Source of the DNA: Candidatus Avelusimicrobium cornigerorum
GTDB taxonomy: Bacteria > Elusimicrobiota > Elusimicrobia > Elusimicrobiales > Elusimicrobiaceae
Direction of reading: 5' to 3'
Assembly: GCA_002309715.1 (NCBI GenBank)
Contig: DBXW01000005.1
Coordinates: 342,228 to 406,227, forward strand
DNA length: 64,000 nucleotides
The stretch's first letter is position 1; the number at the start of each line of letters is the position of its first letter. A program made the translations under genes and the position numbers. The notes beneath the pieces were generated by a model. That model saw only the letters and a program-made list of their open reading frames with translations, was not told where the DNA came from and did no database searches. Positions 24,872 through 33,956 of the stretch are shown in pieces.

Positions 24872-24942
24872 ATCAATGGGTTTGTGACGAAAAAAAACAG
24901 ACTTGATTTTTTGTTAAAAAATATTTTAAGACGGAAAAAAAG

Positions 24943-24971
24943 TTGCATTTTTAAAAAATTTGTGCTATTAT
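24943..24971 (+). promoter_or_regulatory. Promoter of the H1-like gene
   Basis: A TTGCAT -35 (24943-24948), a 17-nt spacer with an A tract and a TATTAT -10 (24966-24971). A TTG in frame with the coding region lies just before it at 24960, but it falls within the promoter and cannot be the start. Confidence 0.75.
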
Positions 24972-25010
24972 TTTCTTGAGGTTAAAACTAGTTGTCTTAG
25001 GAGAATAAAC

Positions 25011-25238
25011 ATGGCCGTTAAAAAAACCGTGAAAAAAGTAACGAAAAAAGTAGCCGCTAAAAAACCGGCTAAAAAAGCCTGTGCTAAGAAAACTTGCAAA
25101 AAGGCTTGTGCGAAAAAAGTAACCGTGAAAAAAGCCGCTGTTAAAAAAACAGCCAAAAAAGTAACCAAAAAACCGGCGAAAAAAGTAACCAAAAAAGTTG
25201 CTAAAAAACCGGCGAAAAAAGTAGCAAAAAAGAAATAA
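25011..25238 (+). CDS. Lysine-rich histone H1-like protein
   Basis: A 75-residue protein made almost entirely of Lys, Ala and Val in AAKKPAKK/VKKxAKK-type repeats, like bacterial H1/Hc1-type DNA-compacting proteins and the C-terminal tail of eukaryotic H1. It has three cysteines in a short central segment (ACAKKTCKKACAKK), which is unusual for such proteins and could allow disulphide cross-links. The ATG has AGGAG 8 nt upstream, and a strong terminator follows. The strong promoter and compact unit fit an abundant nucleoid protein. Low-complexity composition means homology cannot be inferred, only resemblance. Confidence 0.8.
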   Translation: MAVKKTVKKVTKKVAAKKPAKKACAKKTCKKACAKKVTVKKAAVKKTAKKVTKKPAKKVTKKVAKKPAKKVAKKK

Positions 25239-25253
25239 TTTAGTACCAACAAA

Positions 25254-25290
25254 ACACCGCCCGGCTTAATCGGCCGGGCGGTGTTTTTTG
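25254..25290 (+). terminator. Terminator of the H1-like gene
   Basis: ACACCGCCCGGC and GCCGGGCGGTGT form a 12-bp GC-rich stem followed by six T residues, 15 nt after the stop codon. Confidence 0.93.
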
Positions 25291-25343
25291 TGTTCGCATT
25301 TTCCTTTTTAATAATTATCCCGCCGACATTTTACAGAAAAATA

Positions 25344-25426
25344 GGCCAAAAGACCTAAACAACAATAGGTCTTTTGGTTATTTTAGACAAGGGCTAAAGA
25401 CCTAACTCAAATTAGGTCTTTTGGCC
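25344..25426. repeat. Nested four-arm inverted repeat
   Basis: Two hairpins with AGACCTA/TAGGTCT stems lie at 25346-25377 and 25392-25426. In addition, 25344-25358 and 25412-25426 are perfect 15-bp complements of each other, so the four arms can pair in two ways. The block sits between the H1 terminator and the -35 of the giant gene, so it is upstream DNA rather than a leader. An operator or cruciform is more likely than a riboswitch. Confidence 0.65.
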
Positions 25427-25427
25427 G

Positions 25428-25456
25428 TTGCGGCCCAATTTCATTATGTTTACAAT
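25428..25456 (+). promoter_or_regulatory. Promoter of the giant gene
   Basis: A TTGCGG -35 (25428-25433), a 17-nt spacer and a TACAAT -10 (25451-25456) follow directly after the four-arm repeat. The predicted start at ~25463 leaves a ~27-nt leader with TTTAGGAG. Confidence 0.7.
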
Positions 25457-25489
25457 GGGGGTATAAGGGAGTTTTTTAGGAGCGATGAT

Positions 25490-28400
25490 ATGAAAACAAA
25501 ATTAAGTATCAGCGTTATTGAAGTAATTAAAAGAAGCATTAGTCTAACCCTTGCCTTTATTATGCTAGGCAATCTGATGGCCGAGGCTATGCCTAAACAA
25601 ACTACGGCTGTCCGGCATCAACAAATTGTTAACGCTATTGAACAACAACTTCAACTGTCTCCGACCGAAAAACTACGAATTATAAATGAGCAACTATTAA
25701 AAGGTTTTACTGATTCTTCCGAAAAAACTTCCGAAACGATAGATAAAGAAACCCAAGAAATTATTGCCGCGTTTACCCCAAAAAGCAGAGAAGAATTTTT
25801 AAATGAGTATAAAAAATTGGCGGATGATAGTTTGGCTAAAGAACAAAAAGCCCTACAGGCCGAGTACAATAAACAAATTGAGGCGCTTCAAACTTCCCTG
25901 GACGAATCTTACGCACTGGCCCAACAGGAAGCATTGGATGAATCCGGCAAAATCGCGGATGATAAAGTTTTACAACTTGGCATATATAAATCCTATTTAA
26001 AAGACGAGCAGGAAAAGAATTTGGCCGAACTAAAGGCAAATTTTGAACAAGCCCAAAACAAATTAAATAAAGATTTTTCTTCCTATATAAACGATGGAGA
26101 TAATGCTTATAGAGAGTATTTGGACTCTTTTTCCCAAGCCCAACAAGATTTTCGTAGGGCGGTCAATGAACAACTTAATGCGTTCTTGCAAGAGGCTATT
26201 GATGCCTATAAAGAGGTTTCCGATACTGCCCAATCCTACAGCATTTCTGCGCGTACAACCGATTTAGAAAAGGTGAAAACGGCTGCCCAGGCTATGGAAA
26301 ATTTTCTATCCATTATCACCGTTTTGGCTTCCATAGAAGATCATGAGGCCATTTTTCAGGGAGTAGATTTGGCGTATATTCATAAATTTCTCCAATCGTT
26401 TATTAAAAACGGAGCGTGCAGTACACACCAAGAAACAACGTATGATCCTCAGGCCGACTACAATACATCCTCTTATGCGCCTATCGGCGGGAGCCCAAGT
26501 GCCGCCAAAATGTATGCGGTACAATCGGCCAAACGATATTCGGTTGAACTTGATAAACCCAAAACTTGTGAATATGCATTGACGGCGTTAATCCCTTACG
26601 GTACGTTGAAAGGGGCACCGGCCGTCGTGGCGGAGTTTGTAAAATCGCACTATCAGAGCGCCACATTTGCCACGGTACTTTTATTCGGTACCCGGTCTTT
26701 GTTACTATCCAAAGAGCCGCAACGCGTTGCCGTACTTAAACCGATTGTTGAAAAGAGTATTCGCTTAGAAAATGATGCCCGCGCGGGCAAAACCGGAAGT
26801 TGGACTGATTCATTACACTTTTTAGACTTTTTACAAATCGGTTATTGGACACGCAAAACCATTACTGACGGTCCTTATGTAAATCACAACGTGGCGGCTT
26901 CGGGACAGCAAGCCAATGGAGAAGATAACCTGTGGGAAGATTTCGCCAAACTTTTAGCGGGGGAAATGCACCAAGGCAACCAAAACGCCAAAGAAATTTT
27001 AACATTATCGGTTAACCAATGCGAACTTAAAACATCCGGCGGTTATTCGTGGTTCGGTCAGCAAGATAATAATAAACAATGGCTGGAATGCGGTGGTATT
27101 TATCCGTTCTTATTCGGGGTACTAAGATACGCCCCCGAATTGGCGGAAAGTTTAAAAGTACATTCTTGGCCCAATAAACCGACGGTGTCCGGGTATGCTA
27201 TGGGCGGATACAACGGTAAATCTCGTTATGTTACTCCGGAAGAAGCCGATGCAAATAAACAATGGCTCAAAGAGCATGATATCTTGGAAAAATTTACAAA
27301 AGCCGAAGTATTGGCCATGGATTTTTACAGCAAGGTTTTTGAAGGCCAAACTATGCTTGAGAAACAGCGTATTGATAATATCATTGCCCGTTCCAACATT
27401 TTGAACAAACATAAAAAGATGCTCCCGTATAAAAAAGGGGACGATACCTATAAAAGCATAGAAAGACTTACCAATGTGGGGCTCGTGCTCAATGCGCTGG
27501 CAGATTATGCCGATCAACTTATCGCGTTGGTGCTGTTGACTAAATTAGGCGCGAGTGCGTTAGGTAAAGTTTTTACGATATTCAAAACGCTGACTAAAGC
27601 CAAGACCATCCGTGCGATGATTCTGTCATTTAAACTAATTCCCAATTTAAGTTTAGCAAAAGGTGTTAAAATGGCAAATGCTTTTAAGGCAGCCGGCTTA
27701 AACCCGCAAATCCTTCTTAAACTAAATGCGATTCCCCAAAAGATCAAACAAATCAAGCGGTTCAAAACTAAAACATTGGCTAATTTCAGAAGTGCTTACG
27801 CAACCACCTATGTTTTCAAGCCGTTTGTGACGGTAAAATCGGTTAATAGTATGAAAGGAGCCGTCGGTTCGGTCGGAATAACTAAAGTGGCGGGGGCCAC
27901 CAAATTGACCGGCGTATCCGGGGCGGTTTCGGAAGTACATACGGTAGGCGGCACGGCTTTTTGGGGCGGAAAGGGCCGGATTGTTCGGCCTAAGCCGTTA
28001 ACCCGGGAAGCGGCCCAAAAAGAAATTCCGCTGTATGGGAAAGGGAGTCCGGCTTATCCGTGGAATACAAAAGAAAAAGCCAATTTTGAATTAAATAAAG
28101 AAGGCGTAACCGCTCAGTATTTTGCGTTGGAAGTAAATGAAGACGGTACTGCGGTTAAACGGTTGGTGGAAATCAAGGACTTAGGTTTTAAGGACAAAGT
28201 GCTTTATATCAACGGGCAAATGGCAAAAACTTTTAAGGCCTATATCCCGATGGACCAGTTGGAAAGCCTATCGGCCATTGCCAAAGACAGCGGATTTGGG
28301 TTTGATTTTAAGGGAGTATGGGTTCGCTTGTACCGGGAAGGAGAATTGCCCGAGGATATCAAAACATTTAGCGAAGTCAAACAAACGGCCGGAAATGTGG

Positions 28401-30922
28401 GACAAATTGCCAGAGCCAAGAAAATAAAAGGAGTCAAGAAAAATAAAGGAACTCCTATTGAGCCGGATGAAAAAGTAATTCCGCTCAAACAAAAAGAAGA
28501 CCTCGGCTTCTGGGGTAATTTACGTAAAAAATTGAAAACCAGACATGAAAAACGTCTTTCCTTAGACGAAAATACCTACGTTGTACCGTTGTACGATGAA
28601 ACCGGCACCCGGCAAATTCTCGGAGTGGGATTAAACCCCGGCGATAAAGTACAAGCCGTATTGCTTGAAAAGTTGGATCCGAAAACTTTTAAGGAATGGA
28701 AAGCGGCTAAAGATTCTAAATGGTTTAGGAAAAAAACGGCAAAAGTGGAAGATATTGTTCCCGATGCTAAGTTAATATACAAAGACGGTAAAATATTTTT
28801 ACAAGAAGGTAAAAAATTAAAATGGTTAGAGGAATACAAAGGCGTGGGTATTCCGAAAACGGTTTTCTCCAACGTAACGGACATTCGTGAAGTAGAGAAA
28901 GTTCAAGCCGTCAAAGAAGCCAAGGAAGCGGCCAATGTGGCCAAGGCTACCAAATTTCTAAATCAATTATTTGCGTTGGGCGGTGCCGAAGGTAAGGGTG
29001 GGCTCATTTTGTGTCAAACAAAAGACAAATTGGGCTTTGCCAAAATGCTCAACGTGCTTAGTTACAGCGCAGCGAGCAGTGCCTTAATGATGACGTTGGA
29101 AGCGGACGTAGGGCCGTTTATCAGTACAGCAGTCGGTCTCGGGTTGCCGTATATTTCCGCGTTTTTGGCTCCGATACTAGCCCCCTTTGTGGAGCGGTTC
29201 GGCGCGCGTACAGTAGTGTTGGCATCTTTAGGTTTGGCGACCGCTTCGCTGGCGTATGTAATGTTGTCGGGTTGGTATGGGGATGGCATGGAATGGAACG
29301 AAAAAACCGGGAAAAAGGATATTTTGAAGGCGTCAAAATGGCCGCTTATTATCAACGCTTTTCTGACGGGTATAGCGGCTACCGGTTTGCGGGCTTCTTC
29401 CAACGCGATATTAAAAGCGTATGAAACTTCTCCAAGTACGTTAGTAGGATCTATGGTGTGGAAGAGCGTCGGTGCTTTAACGACAACGGCTCTGCCGTTA
29501 GGGTGGTATTTATGCGCCGGGCTTCGGGAAGATAAAACGGTGGATTTCTCTTTCGCGTTTCCGATAATGTTTGTCCTTACAGTAGCGGCGGCGGCCGGGA
29601 TACGTCTTAATTTCCCGAAAAAAGCCAATCCCGCGGCCGAGATTACCGCTCAGACAATAAGAGATTCGTTTGCGTACATACGACCGGTTTGGTGGGGCTT
29701 TTGGAACGGTGAAGCCGGAAAAGTAGGGCCCTTGGCGCGCAATGTATGGGGTATGATGTTGATGAGTTCCATGGAAGGTTATGTATATTTCAAGGCGATT
29801 TCTGCGGTATACCGCGACATTGCCAAAGGACAGTTCAGTTTAGATGATACCCCAGCCAAATTAGTTGCAGCGGTTGCCTCGGCTATTCCGCAAGTATTTG
29901 TAAGAAGCAGTGGTTTGGGCAAAGTTAAACAAATTGAAAGAGCCAGTAATTTTAAGTTGGGGGTGGTTAATTCCATCGCTCTTTCATTAGCCGGGACACT
30001 GCTTTATATGTTGCCCTTGGATAATGCTGATAACGGAACGAAGATTTTTCAGGGGTTGCTCAGCGGGATTTTACTGGGGATGGGTACGGCCAATATCTTC
30101 CAATACACCCAAAAAGTAACCTTGAACCGCGCCGACTTGCTAGGTATTAAACCGGCGCATACTACCACGGTATTTTCTGTAGCCAATTTGGGGCTTGCGT
30201 TGCCACTCTTTCCGGCTGCCTTTGCGAAGAGTCTGAAGGAAAACAAAGGATATTCCGAGGCGGAAGCCAACCAAAAAACCTCAAGTATACCGCTTGGTTT
30301 TTACTTATTCGGAATGATGTTATTCGGGATGGGTGAAGGCGTAATCGGAAACGTGTTTAGACCGGTAGCCAAAGCGTTGAATTTGGGTTGGAAAATAGGC
30401 GCAACCGGCGATGCGTTAGACCAAGTTAAGAAATCGGCAATACCTGCTCCTGCGGTGGATCCTTACACTACCTCTCCGATAGTCCCCGGTTTCGGGACCA
30501 TTAAGCGCCCCTTGTTAACGCCTCAGGAAATAGACGATGCGTTTTTGGAGCAGCAAACGCAAGAACAACGGGATACGTTTGTTCGTTCTGTCCAAGCCAA
30601 GCATATGCAAAGTTTCTTTGGGAACAGTTTCCTCAGCCGCTACTTGGACTTGGAAAGCGGCGAGGTGAAAAACGCAGAACAGGAACGTGTAACGGAAGAA
30701 AAACCGCTTTACGAGCGGTTGTATGAAGCGGAAGTGGAACGACAAAATCAAGCCATACGGAACAAAATATACTGTGGGCTGCTATTATACAATCACTTCA
30801 AGATTCTTTTTCCGGGAATCGGCCTGACTGCTTTAATGAAAGCGGCAATTGATTCACGGAATTCGTTTCATCCAAAGTTTTCCCAGTCAAAAAGGGAGCC
30901 GGTGTTACAAGGTGCTAATTAA
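25490..30922 (+). CDS. Giant protein: coiled coil plus MFS-like membrane region
   Basis: A protein of 1,810 residues that I do not recognise as a family. Residues ~1-35 look like a signal peptide (LTLAFIMLGNLMAEAMP). Residues ~40-250 are Glu/Gln/Lys-rich and predicted coiled coil. Residues ~300-620 and 860-1140 are soluble, the latter with two roughly similar segments built around KxLYING- and LIYKDGKIFL-type strands. Residues ~1180-1640 form a polytopic membrane region resembling a major facilitator (ISAFLAPILAPFVERFGART has the loop-2-type Gly/Arg pattern). A ~170-residue charged tail ends it. I chose the ATG at 25490 because AGGAG precedes it; an in-frame TTG at 25421 lies upstream of the promoter. 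Confidence 0.6.
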   Translation: MKTKLSISVIEVIKRSISLTLAFIMLGNLMAEAMPKQTTAVRHQQIVNAIEQQLQLSPTEKLRIINEQLLKGFTDSSEKTSETIDKETQEIIAAFTPKSREEFLNEYKKLADDSLAKEQKALQAEYNKQIEALQTSLDESYALAQQEALDESGKIADDKVLQLGIYKSYLKDEQEKNLAELKANFEQAQNKLNKDFSSYINDGDNAYREYLDSFSQAQQDFRRAVNEQLNAFLQEAIDAYKEVSDTAQSYSISARTTDLEKVKTAAQAMENFLSIITVLASIEDHEAIFQGVDLAYIHKFLQSFIKNGACSTHQETTYDPQADYNTSSYAPIGGSPSAAKMYAVQSAKRYSVELDKPKTCEYALTALIPYGTLKGAPAVVAEFVKSHYQSATFATVLLFGTRSLLLSKEPQRVAVLKPIVEKSIRLENDARAGKTGSWTDSLHFLDFLQIGYWTRKTITDGPYVNHNVAASGQQANGEDNLWEDFAKLLAGEMHQGNQNAKEILTLSVNQCELKTSGGYSWFGQQDNNKQWLECGGIYPFLFGVLRYAPELAESLKVHSWPNKPTVSGYAMGGYNGKSRYVTPEEADANKQWLKEHDILEKFTKAEVLAMDFYSKVFEGQTMLEKQRIDNIIARSNILNKHKKMLPYKKGDDTYKSIERLTNVGLVLNALADYADQLIALVLLTKLGASALGKVFTIFKTLTKAKTIRAMILSFKLIPNLSLAKGVKMANAFKAAGLNPQILLKLNAIPQKIKQIKRFKTKTLANFRSAYATTYVFKPFVTVKSVNSMKGAVGSVGITKVAGATKLTGVSGAVSEVHTVGGTAFWGGKGRIVRPKPLTREAAQKEIPLYGKGSPAYPWNTKEKANFELNKEGVTAQYFALEVNEDGTAVKRLVEIKDLGFKDKVLYINGQMAKTFKAYIPMDQLESLSAIAKDSGFGFDFKGVWVRLYREGELPEDIKTFSEVKQTAGNVGQIARAKKIKGVKKNKGTPIEPDEKVIPLKQKEDLGFWGNLRKKLKTRHEKRLSLDENTYVVPLYDETGTRQILGVGLNPGDKVQAVLLEKLDPKTFKEWKAAKDSKWFRKKTAKVEDIVPDAKLIYKDGKIFLQEGKKLKWLEEYKGVGIPKTVFSNVTDIREVEKVQAVKEAKEAANVAKATKFLNQLFALGGAEGKGGLILCQTKDKLGFAKMLNVLSYSAASSALMMTLEADVGPFISTAVGLGLPYISAFLAPILAPFVERFGARTVVLASLGLATASLAYVMLSGWYGDGMEWNEKTGKKDILKASKWPLIINAFLTGIAATGLRASSNAILKAYETSPSTLVGSMVWKSVGALTTTALPLGWYLCAGLREDKTVDFSFAFPIMFVLTVAAAAGIRLNFPKKANPAAEITAQTIRDSFAYIRPVWWGFWNGEAGKVGPLARNVWGMMLMSSMEGYVYFKAISAVYRDIAKGQFSLDDTPAKLVAAVASAIPQVFVRSSGLGKVKQIERASNFKLGVVNSIALSLAGTLLYMLPLDNADNGTKIFQGLLSGILLGMGTANIFQYTQKVTLNRADLLGIKPAHTTTVFSVANLGLALPLFPAAFAKSLKENKGYSEAEANQKTSSIPLGFYLFGMMLFGMGEGVIGNVFRPVAKALNLGWKIGATGDALDQVKKSAIPAPAVDPYTTSPIVPGFGTIKRPLLTPQEIDDAFLEQQTQEQRDTFVRSVQAKHMQSFFGNSFLSRYLDLESGEVKNAEQERVTEEKPLYERLYEAEVERQNQAIRNKIYCGLLLYNHFKILFPGIGLTALMKAAIDSRNSFHPKFSQSKREPVLQGAN

Positions 30923-30946
30923 CTTTTCCCTAAAACAACCTACTCT

Positions 30947-30980
30947 GTATCCCCCGGTCTGCCCCGGGGGATACTTATTT
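30947..30980 (+). terminator. Terminator of the giant gene
   Basis: GTATCCCCCGG and CCGGGGGATAC form an 11-bp stem, followed by a short T-rich run, 24 nt after the stop. Confidence 0.9.
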
Positions 30981-31052
30981 TAGCAAAGCATATCACGGGA
31001 GAGTTCTTCCTTTCGGATGGCCGAAATACGCCCGCTTTTAATACAAATTTCA

Positions 31053-31058
31053 TATAAT
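31053..31058 (+). promoter_or_regulatory. -10 box of waaA, possible leaderless start
   Basis: TATAAT ends 9 nt before the ATG at 31068, so transcription would begin 2-3 nt before the start codon. No Shine-Dalgarno sequence and no good -35 are visible. Confidence 0.5.
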
Positions 31059-31067
31059 ATATGAAGT

Positions 31068-32348
31068 ATGGGAATAATTTTACTTTTCCTAACCAATTTA
31101 ATTTTTCCGCTGGCTGCGTTAGGGGTAGTGCTTGGTTTTTTGTTTTCCGGGCGCCGCGGGTTGCTTGCTCATTTGACACAAGAATTGCGCGAACGCTTCG
31201 GTTTGGAAAAAGAAAACGAAATCATACAAGATGCTGTTTGGTTCCACTGCGCTAGCGTAGGGGAAGTGCTTTCCATTAAAGAAATAATTTCTCGTTTTAA
31301 AGAGATTTACGGCCGAGATGTGCTTATTACAACTTCCACCCAAGCCGGAAAAGAAACGGCCCTTCAAAATCCGCAAGTCAAACAAGCCTTGCTCGTGCCG
31401 CTTGATTTTTATCCTTCTTGCCGCCGGTTTATCCGGTTAGCCCGTCCGCACCGTTTATTCGTGGTGGAACGTGAAATTTGGCCCAATTTGTTGGAAGCGG
31501 CCTACCAAGCCAAAGTGCCGACGGCTTTACTCAACGGGCGCATTTCGGCCCGTTCGGCGCGTGCTTATATGCTTATCAAACCGCTTTTCTCGCGGGCGTT
31601 TAAACACCTGGCTTTTGCCGCGCTTCAAACGCAGGAAGACGCATCCCGATATATACGTTTGGGCTTGCCGAAAGAACATTGCTTTGTATGCGGTAATGTG
31701 AAGTACGATACCTTAACCGATACTCCTATTAACACGGATCAAGCCGATGAACTGTTTAAGAAATTAGGTTGGGGGGGCAAACAGGTAATTGTGTTGGGAA
31801 GTACACATCCGCAAGAAGAAACGATGCTTCTTCGGGCCGCGCCGGAGTTAGTAAAAAAAGATATTAAAATTGTTTTTGCGCCGCGTCATTTGGAACGTAT
31901 GCCGGAAATCCGCGCGACATTACGCCAAAGCGGGCTGATTCACGCTTTTGCCAGCGATGAAAAATTGGTTAAAAATGCCGAGATTTTATGTGTGGATAAA
32001 ATGGGTTTGTTATCGGCATTTTATTCACGTGCCACATTAGCGTTTGTAGGCGGATCGGTCGTTCCGCGCGGAGCGCATAATTTGTTGGAACCGGCCATTT
32101 TGGCAAAGACCGTTTTGTTTGGTAAGTATTTTTATAATACGCCGTATCCGGCGCACTCTTTGTTGGAAAATGGCGGCGGGGTATTGGTGGATGAATATAA
32201 TTTTAAAGCGATTGTGTTGCGTCTATTGGCTGATAAAGAGCAATTAAATAATATGTCTCAAAAAGCACGCAATACCGCATTAAGTTTTAAAGGAGCAACC
32301 CAAAAAATTATAGAAGTGGTAGAAAATTATGAACGAAAATCTTACTGA
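31068..32348 (+). CDS. waaA: 3-deoxy-D-manno-octulosonic acid (Kdo) transferase WaaA
   Basis: A 426-residue enzyme, normal length for WaaA/KdtA, which transfers Kdo from CMP-Kdo to lipid IVA at the inner membrane. The N-terminal ~25 residues are a membrane anchor. VWFHCASVGEV (~59-69) contains the conserved catalytic-site Glu, followed by TSTQAGKETA, VEREIWPNLL, VLGSTHPQEE and FAPRHLER, all hallmark segments. GGSVVPRGAHNLLEP near 325 is the donor-binding loop. Its last 20 nt overlap the heptosyltransferase-like gene. It shows that the organism makes Kdo-containing LPS, consistent with kdsC at 41.2 kb. Confidence 0.93.
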   Translation: MGIILLFLTNLIFPLAALGVVLGFLFSGRRGLLAHLTQELRERFGLEKENEIIQDAVWFHCASVGEVLSIKEIISRFKEIYGRDVLITTSTQAGKETALQNPQVKQALLVPLDFYPSCRRFIRLARPHRLFVVEREIWPNLLEAAYQAKVPTALLNGRISARSARAYMLIKPLFSRAFKHLAFAALQTQEDASRYIRLGLPKEHCFVCGNVKYDTLTDTPINTDQADELFKKLGWGGKQVIVLGSTHPQEETMLLRAAPELVKKDIKIVFAPRHLERMPEIRATLRQSGLIHAFASDEKLVKNAEILCVDKMGLLSAFYSRATLAFVGGSVVPRGAHNLLEPAILAKTVLFGKYFYNTPYPAHSLLENGGGVLVDEYNFKAIVLRLLADKEQLNNMSQKARNTALSFKGATQKIIEVVENYERKSY

Positions 32349-33882
32349 AAAACAACCCAATGTTTTGGTGATTCGCCTATCTTCTTTAGGCGATATTGCA
32401 CTTACGTCACCCGTCTATAAAAATATCAAGGCGGCCTGGCCCAATGCTCGTATTACCCTGTTGGTTAAGCCACAGTTTGCCCAGGTATTGGCGGGGCATC
32501 CGGATATTGATGAAATTATGGTGGCTAAACCCAGTTTGATTTCCAACATCCGCCAAATTCGCGCGGGGGGATTTACCCACCTACTAGATTTGCATTGCAC
32601 GCTTAAAACGATGCTTATGAGCATGTTTAGTCGTGTGCCTAACCGGATTCGTTACGATAAAAATTCGTTGGAACGCCGCTTGTTTGTGCGTTTTCGTAAA
32701 ATGTCCCCGGTGTTGGAACGCCATACGCTAGACAAGTATTTAAAAGCATTGGAAGCGTGGAACATCCCGGTGAAGTACCGCGAACCCAAAATGGGGGATT
32801 GGGCCTATAAACACGTAGAAGGAAATGGAAAGAAAGTAAACACGATTGCCATTTTCCAAACTTCGTTTATCGGCGACAGTGTGTTGACAACACCGTTAAT
32901 TCGCAAGACGGCAAAACTTTTTCCGGAAGCCAAAATTGTAGTAATCACGCGTCCGCAGACGGAAGATATTTTCCGTCCGATGAAGGAAGTATCCCAAATT
33001 ATCCTAAACGATAAAAAAGGGTGGAATAAAATTGCCGGTGTGTGGAAAACTGCCAATGCCATTAAAGCCACGAAAGCGGATATTTTGTTAGTGCCGCACC
33101 GCAGTTTTAGAAGTGCTCTTATTGCGTGGCTTTCGCGTGTGCCGGTGCGTATTGGTTTTACTTCCAGCGAAGGGCGTTTTTTATATACAAAGACGGTTCC
33201 GTTCTCTTGGATGATACACGATGCCGAGCGCAATTTGTCTTTATTGCAAGGAATCGTAAAAGAAAAATTTACTGCTGAAAAATTAAACATGGACTATGCT
33301 TCCTCGGCTGAAGAAAACGTGGAACGCTTGATGAAAGATTTTAATTTGGAAGGCAAAACGTTGGTCGGTATCCATGCCGGCAGCGCTTGGCCGACTAAAT
33401 GCTGGCCCATGGAGTATTACGTTAAACTCATCAGCCGCCTTCAAACCGAACTCGGTGTTCAGGCCGTTCTCGTAGGGGGGGGCAAAAAGGATACCGATTT
33501 GGGTGAAAAAATCTGCCAACTTTCCACCGGGCACGCGGCGAGTCTATGCGGTAAAACCAGCCTGGCGGACTTGATGGCGCTTATGCAGCATTTAAAATTA
33601 TTTATTACTAACGATTCGGGGCCTATGCATATTGCCACTGCGTTTGATGTGCCCACCTTGGCAATTTTTGGACCGACCACGCGGGAATTGGGTTTCTTCC
33701 CGTATGGAGAAGGGCACCGTGTGATGGAAGTGCCAAACTTGTCTTGCCGGCCGTGCGCTTTGCACGGGGGAAAGAAATGCCCCGAGGGCCATTTTAAATG
33801 TATGCGCGATATTTTGCCGGACGATGTGTTTAATGTAGCAAAAGAAATGTTGGAAAAAAATAACGCGCTTGAAAAGAAGTAA
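32329..33882 (+). CDS. Heptosyltransferase-like GT9 protein with doubled N-terminal domain
   Basis: A 517-residue protein, ~170 longer than normal ADP-heptose:LPS heptosyltransferases. Residues ~8-165 form a first acceptor-type domain (VIRLSSLGDIALTSPVYKNI). Residues ~172-335 form a second (IFQTSFIGDSVLTTPLIRKT). Then comes one donor-binding domain (GIHAGSAWPTKCWP from ~346, ITNDSGPMHIATA near 425). The Asp of the first LGD and second IGD motifs is retained in both N-domains. A Cys-rich stretch near 470-485 (CRPCALHGGKKCP) is typical of WaaF. It starts inside waaA, so LPS core assembly is the likely role. The extra domain may give a second acceptor site, or be a relic of fusion. Confidence 0.82.
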   Translation: MNENLTEKQPNVLVIRLSSLGDIALTSPVYKNIKAAWPNARITLLVKPQFAQVLAGHPDIDEIMVAKPSLISNIRQIRAGGFTHLLDLHCTLKTMLMSMFSRVPNRIRYDKNSLERRLFVRFRKMSPVLERHTLDKYLKALEAWNIPVKYREPKMGDWAYKHVEGNGKKVNTIAIFQTSFIGDSVLTTPLIRKTAKLFPEAKIVVITRPQTEDIFRPMKEVSQIILNDKKGWNKIAGVWKTANAIKATKADILLVPHRSFRSALIAWLSRVPVRIGFTSSEGRFLYTKTVPFSWMIHDAERNLSLLQGIVKEKFTAEKLNMDYASSAEENVERLMKDFNLEGKTLVGIHAGSAWPTKCWPMEYYVKLISRLQTELGVQAVLVGGGKKDTDLGEKICQLSTGHAASLCGKTSLADLMALMQHLKLFITNDSGPMHIATAFDVPTLAIFGPTTRELGFFPYGEGHRVMEVPNLSCRPCALHGGKKCPEGHFKCMRDILPDDVFNVAKEMLEKNNALEKK

Positions 33883-33900
33883 GCAATCGTTTGCAGTTAT

Positions 33901-33937
33901 AAAATATCCCCCGAATTTTTATCCGGGGGATATTTTT
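33901..33937. terminator. Bidirectional terminator
   Basis: A 13-bp stem (AAAATATCCCCCG and its complement) around a 10-nt loop, with T runs on both strands, separates the convergent LPS and EamA genes. Confidence 0.92.
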
Positions 33938-33956
33938 GTGCCGGGAAGGAAAAAGT

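Noticed and set aside
24968..25252. Antisense frame over the H1-like gene
   Set aside because: It is the Phe/Leu-rich mirror of a Lys/Ala repeat and runs against a strong promoter and terminator pair.
25344..25426. Riboswitch for the giant gene
   Set aside because: The structure lies upstream of the likely promoter, so it would not be in that gene's transcript.
25421..25489. TTG start for the giant protein
   Set aside because: It would begin before the -35 box; AGGAG and an ATG at 25490 fit better and leave a normal signal sequence.
29062..29628. Antisense frame in the transporter-like part of the giant gene
   Set aside because: Its composition is that of a complement of membrane-helix codons, and no start signals are present.
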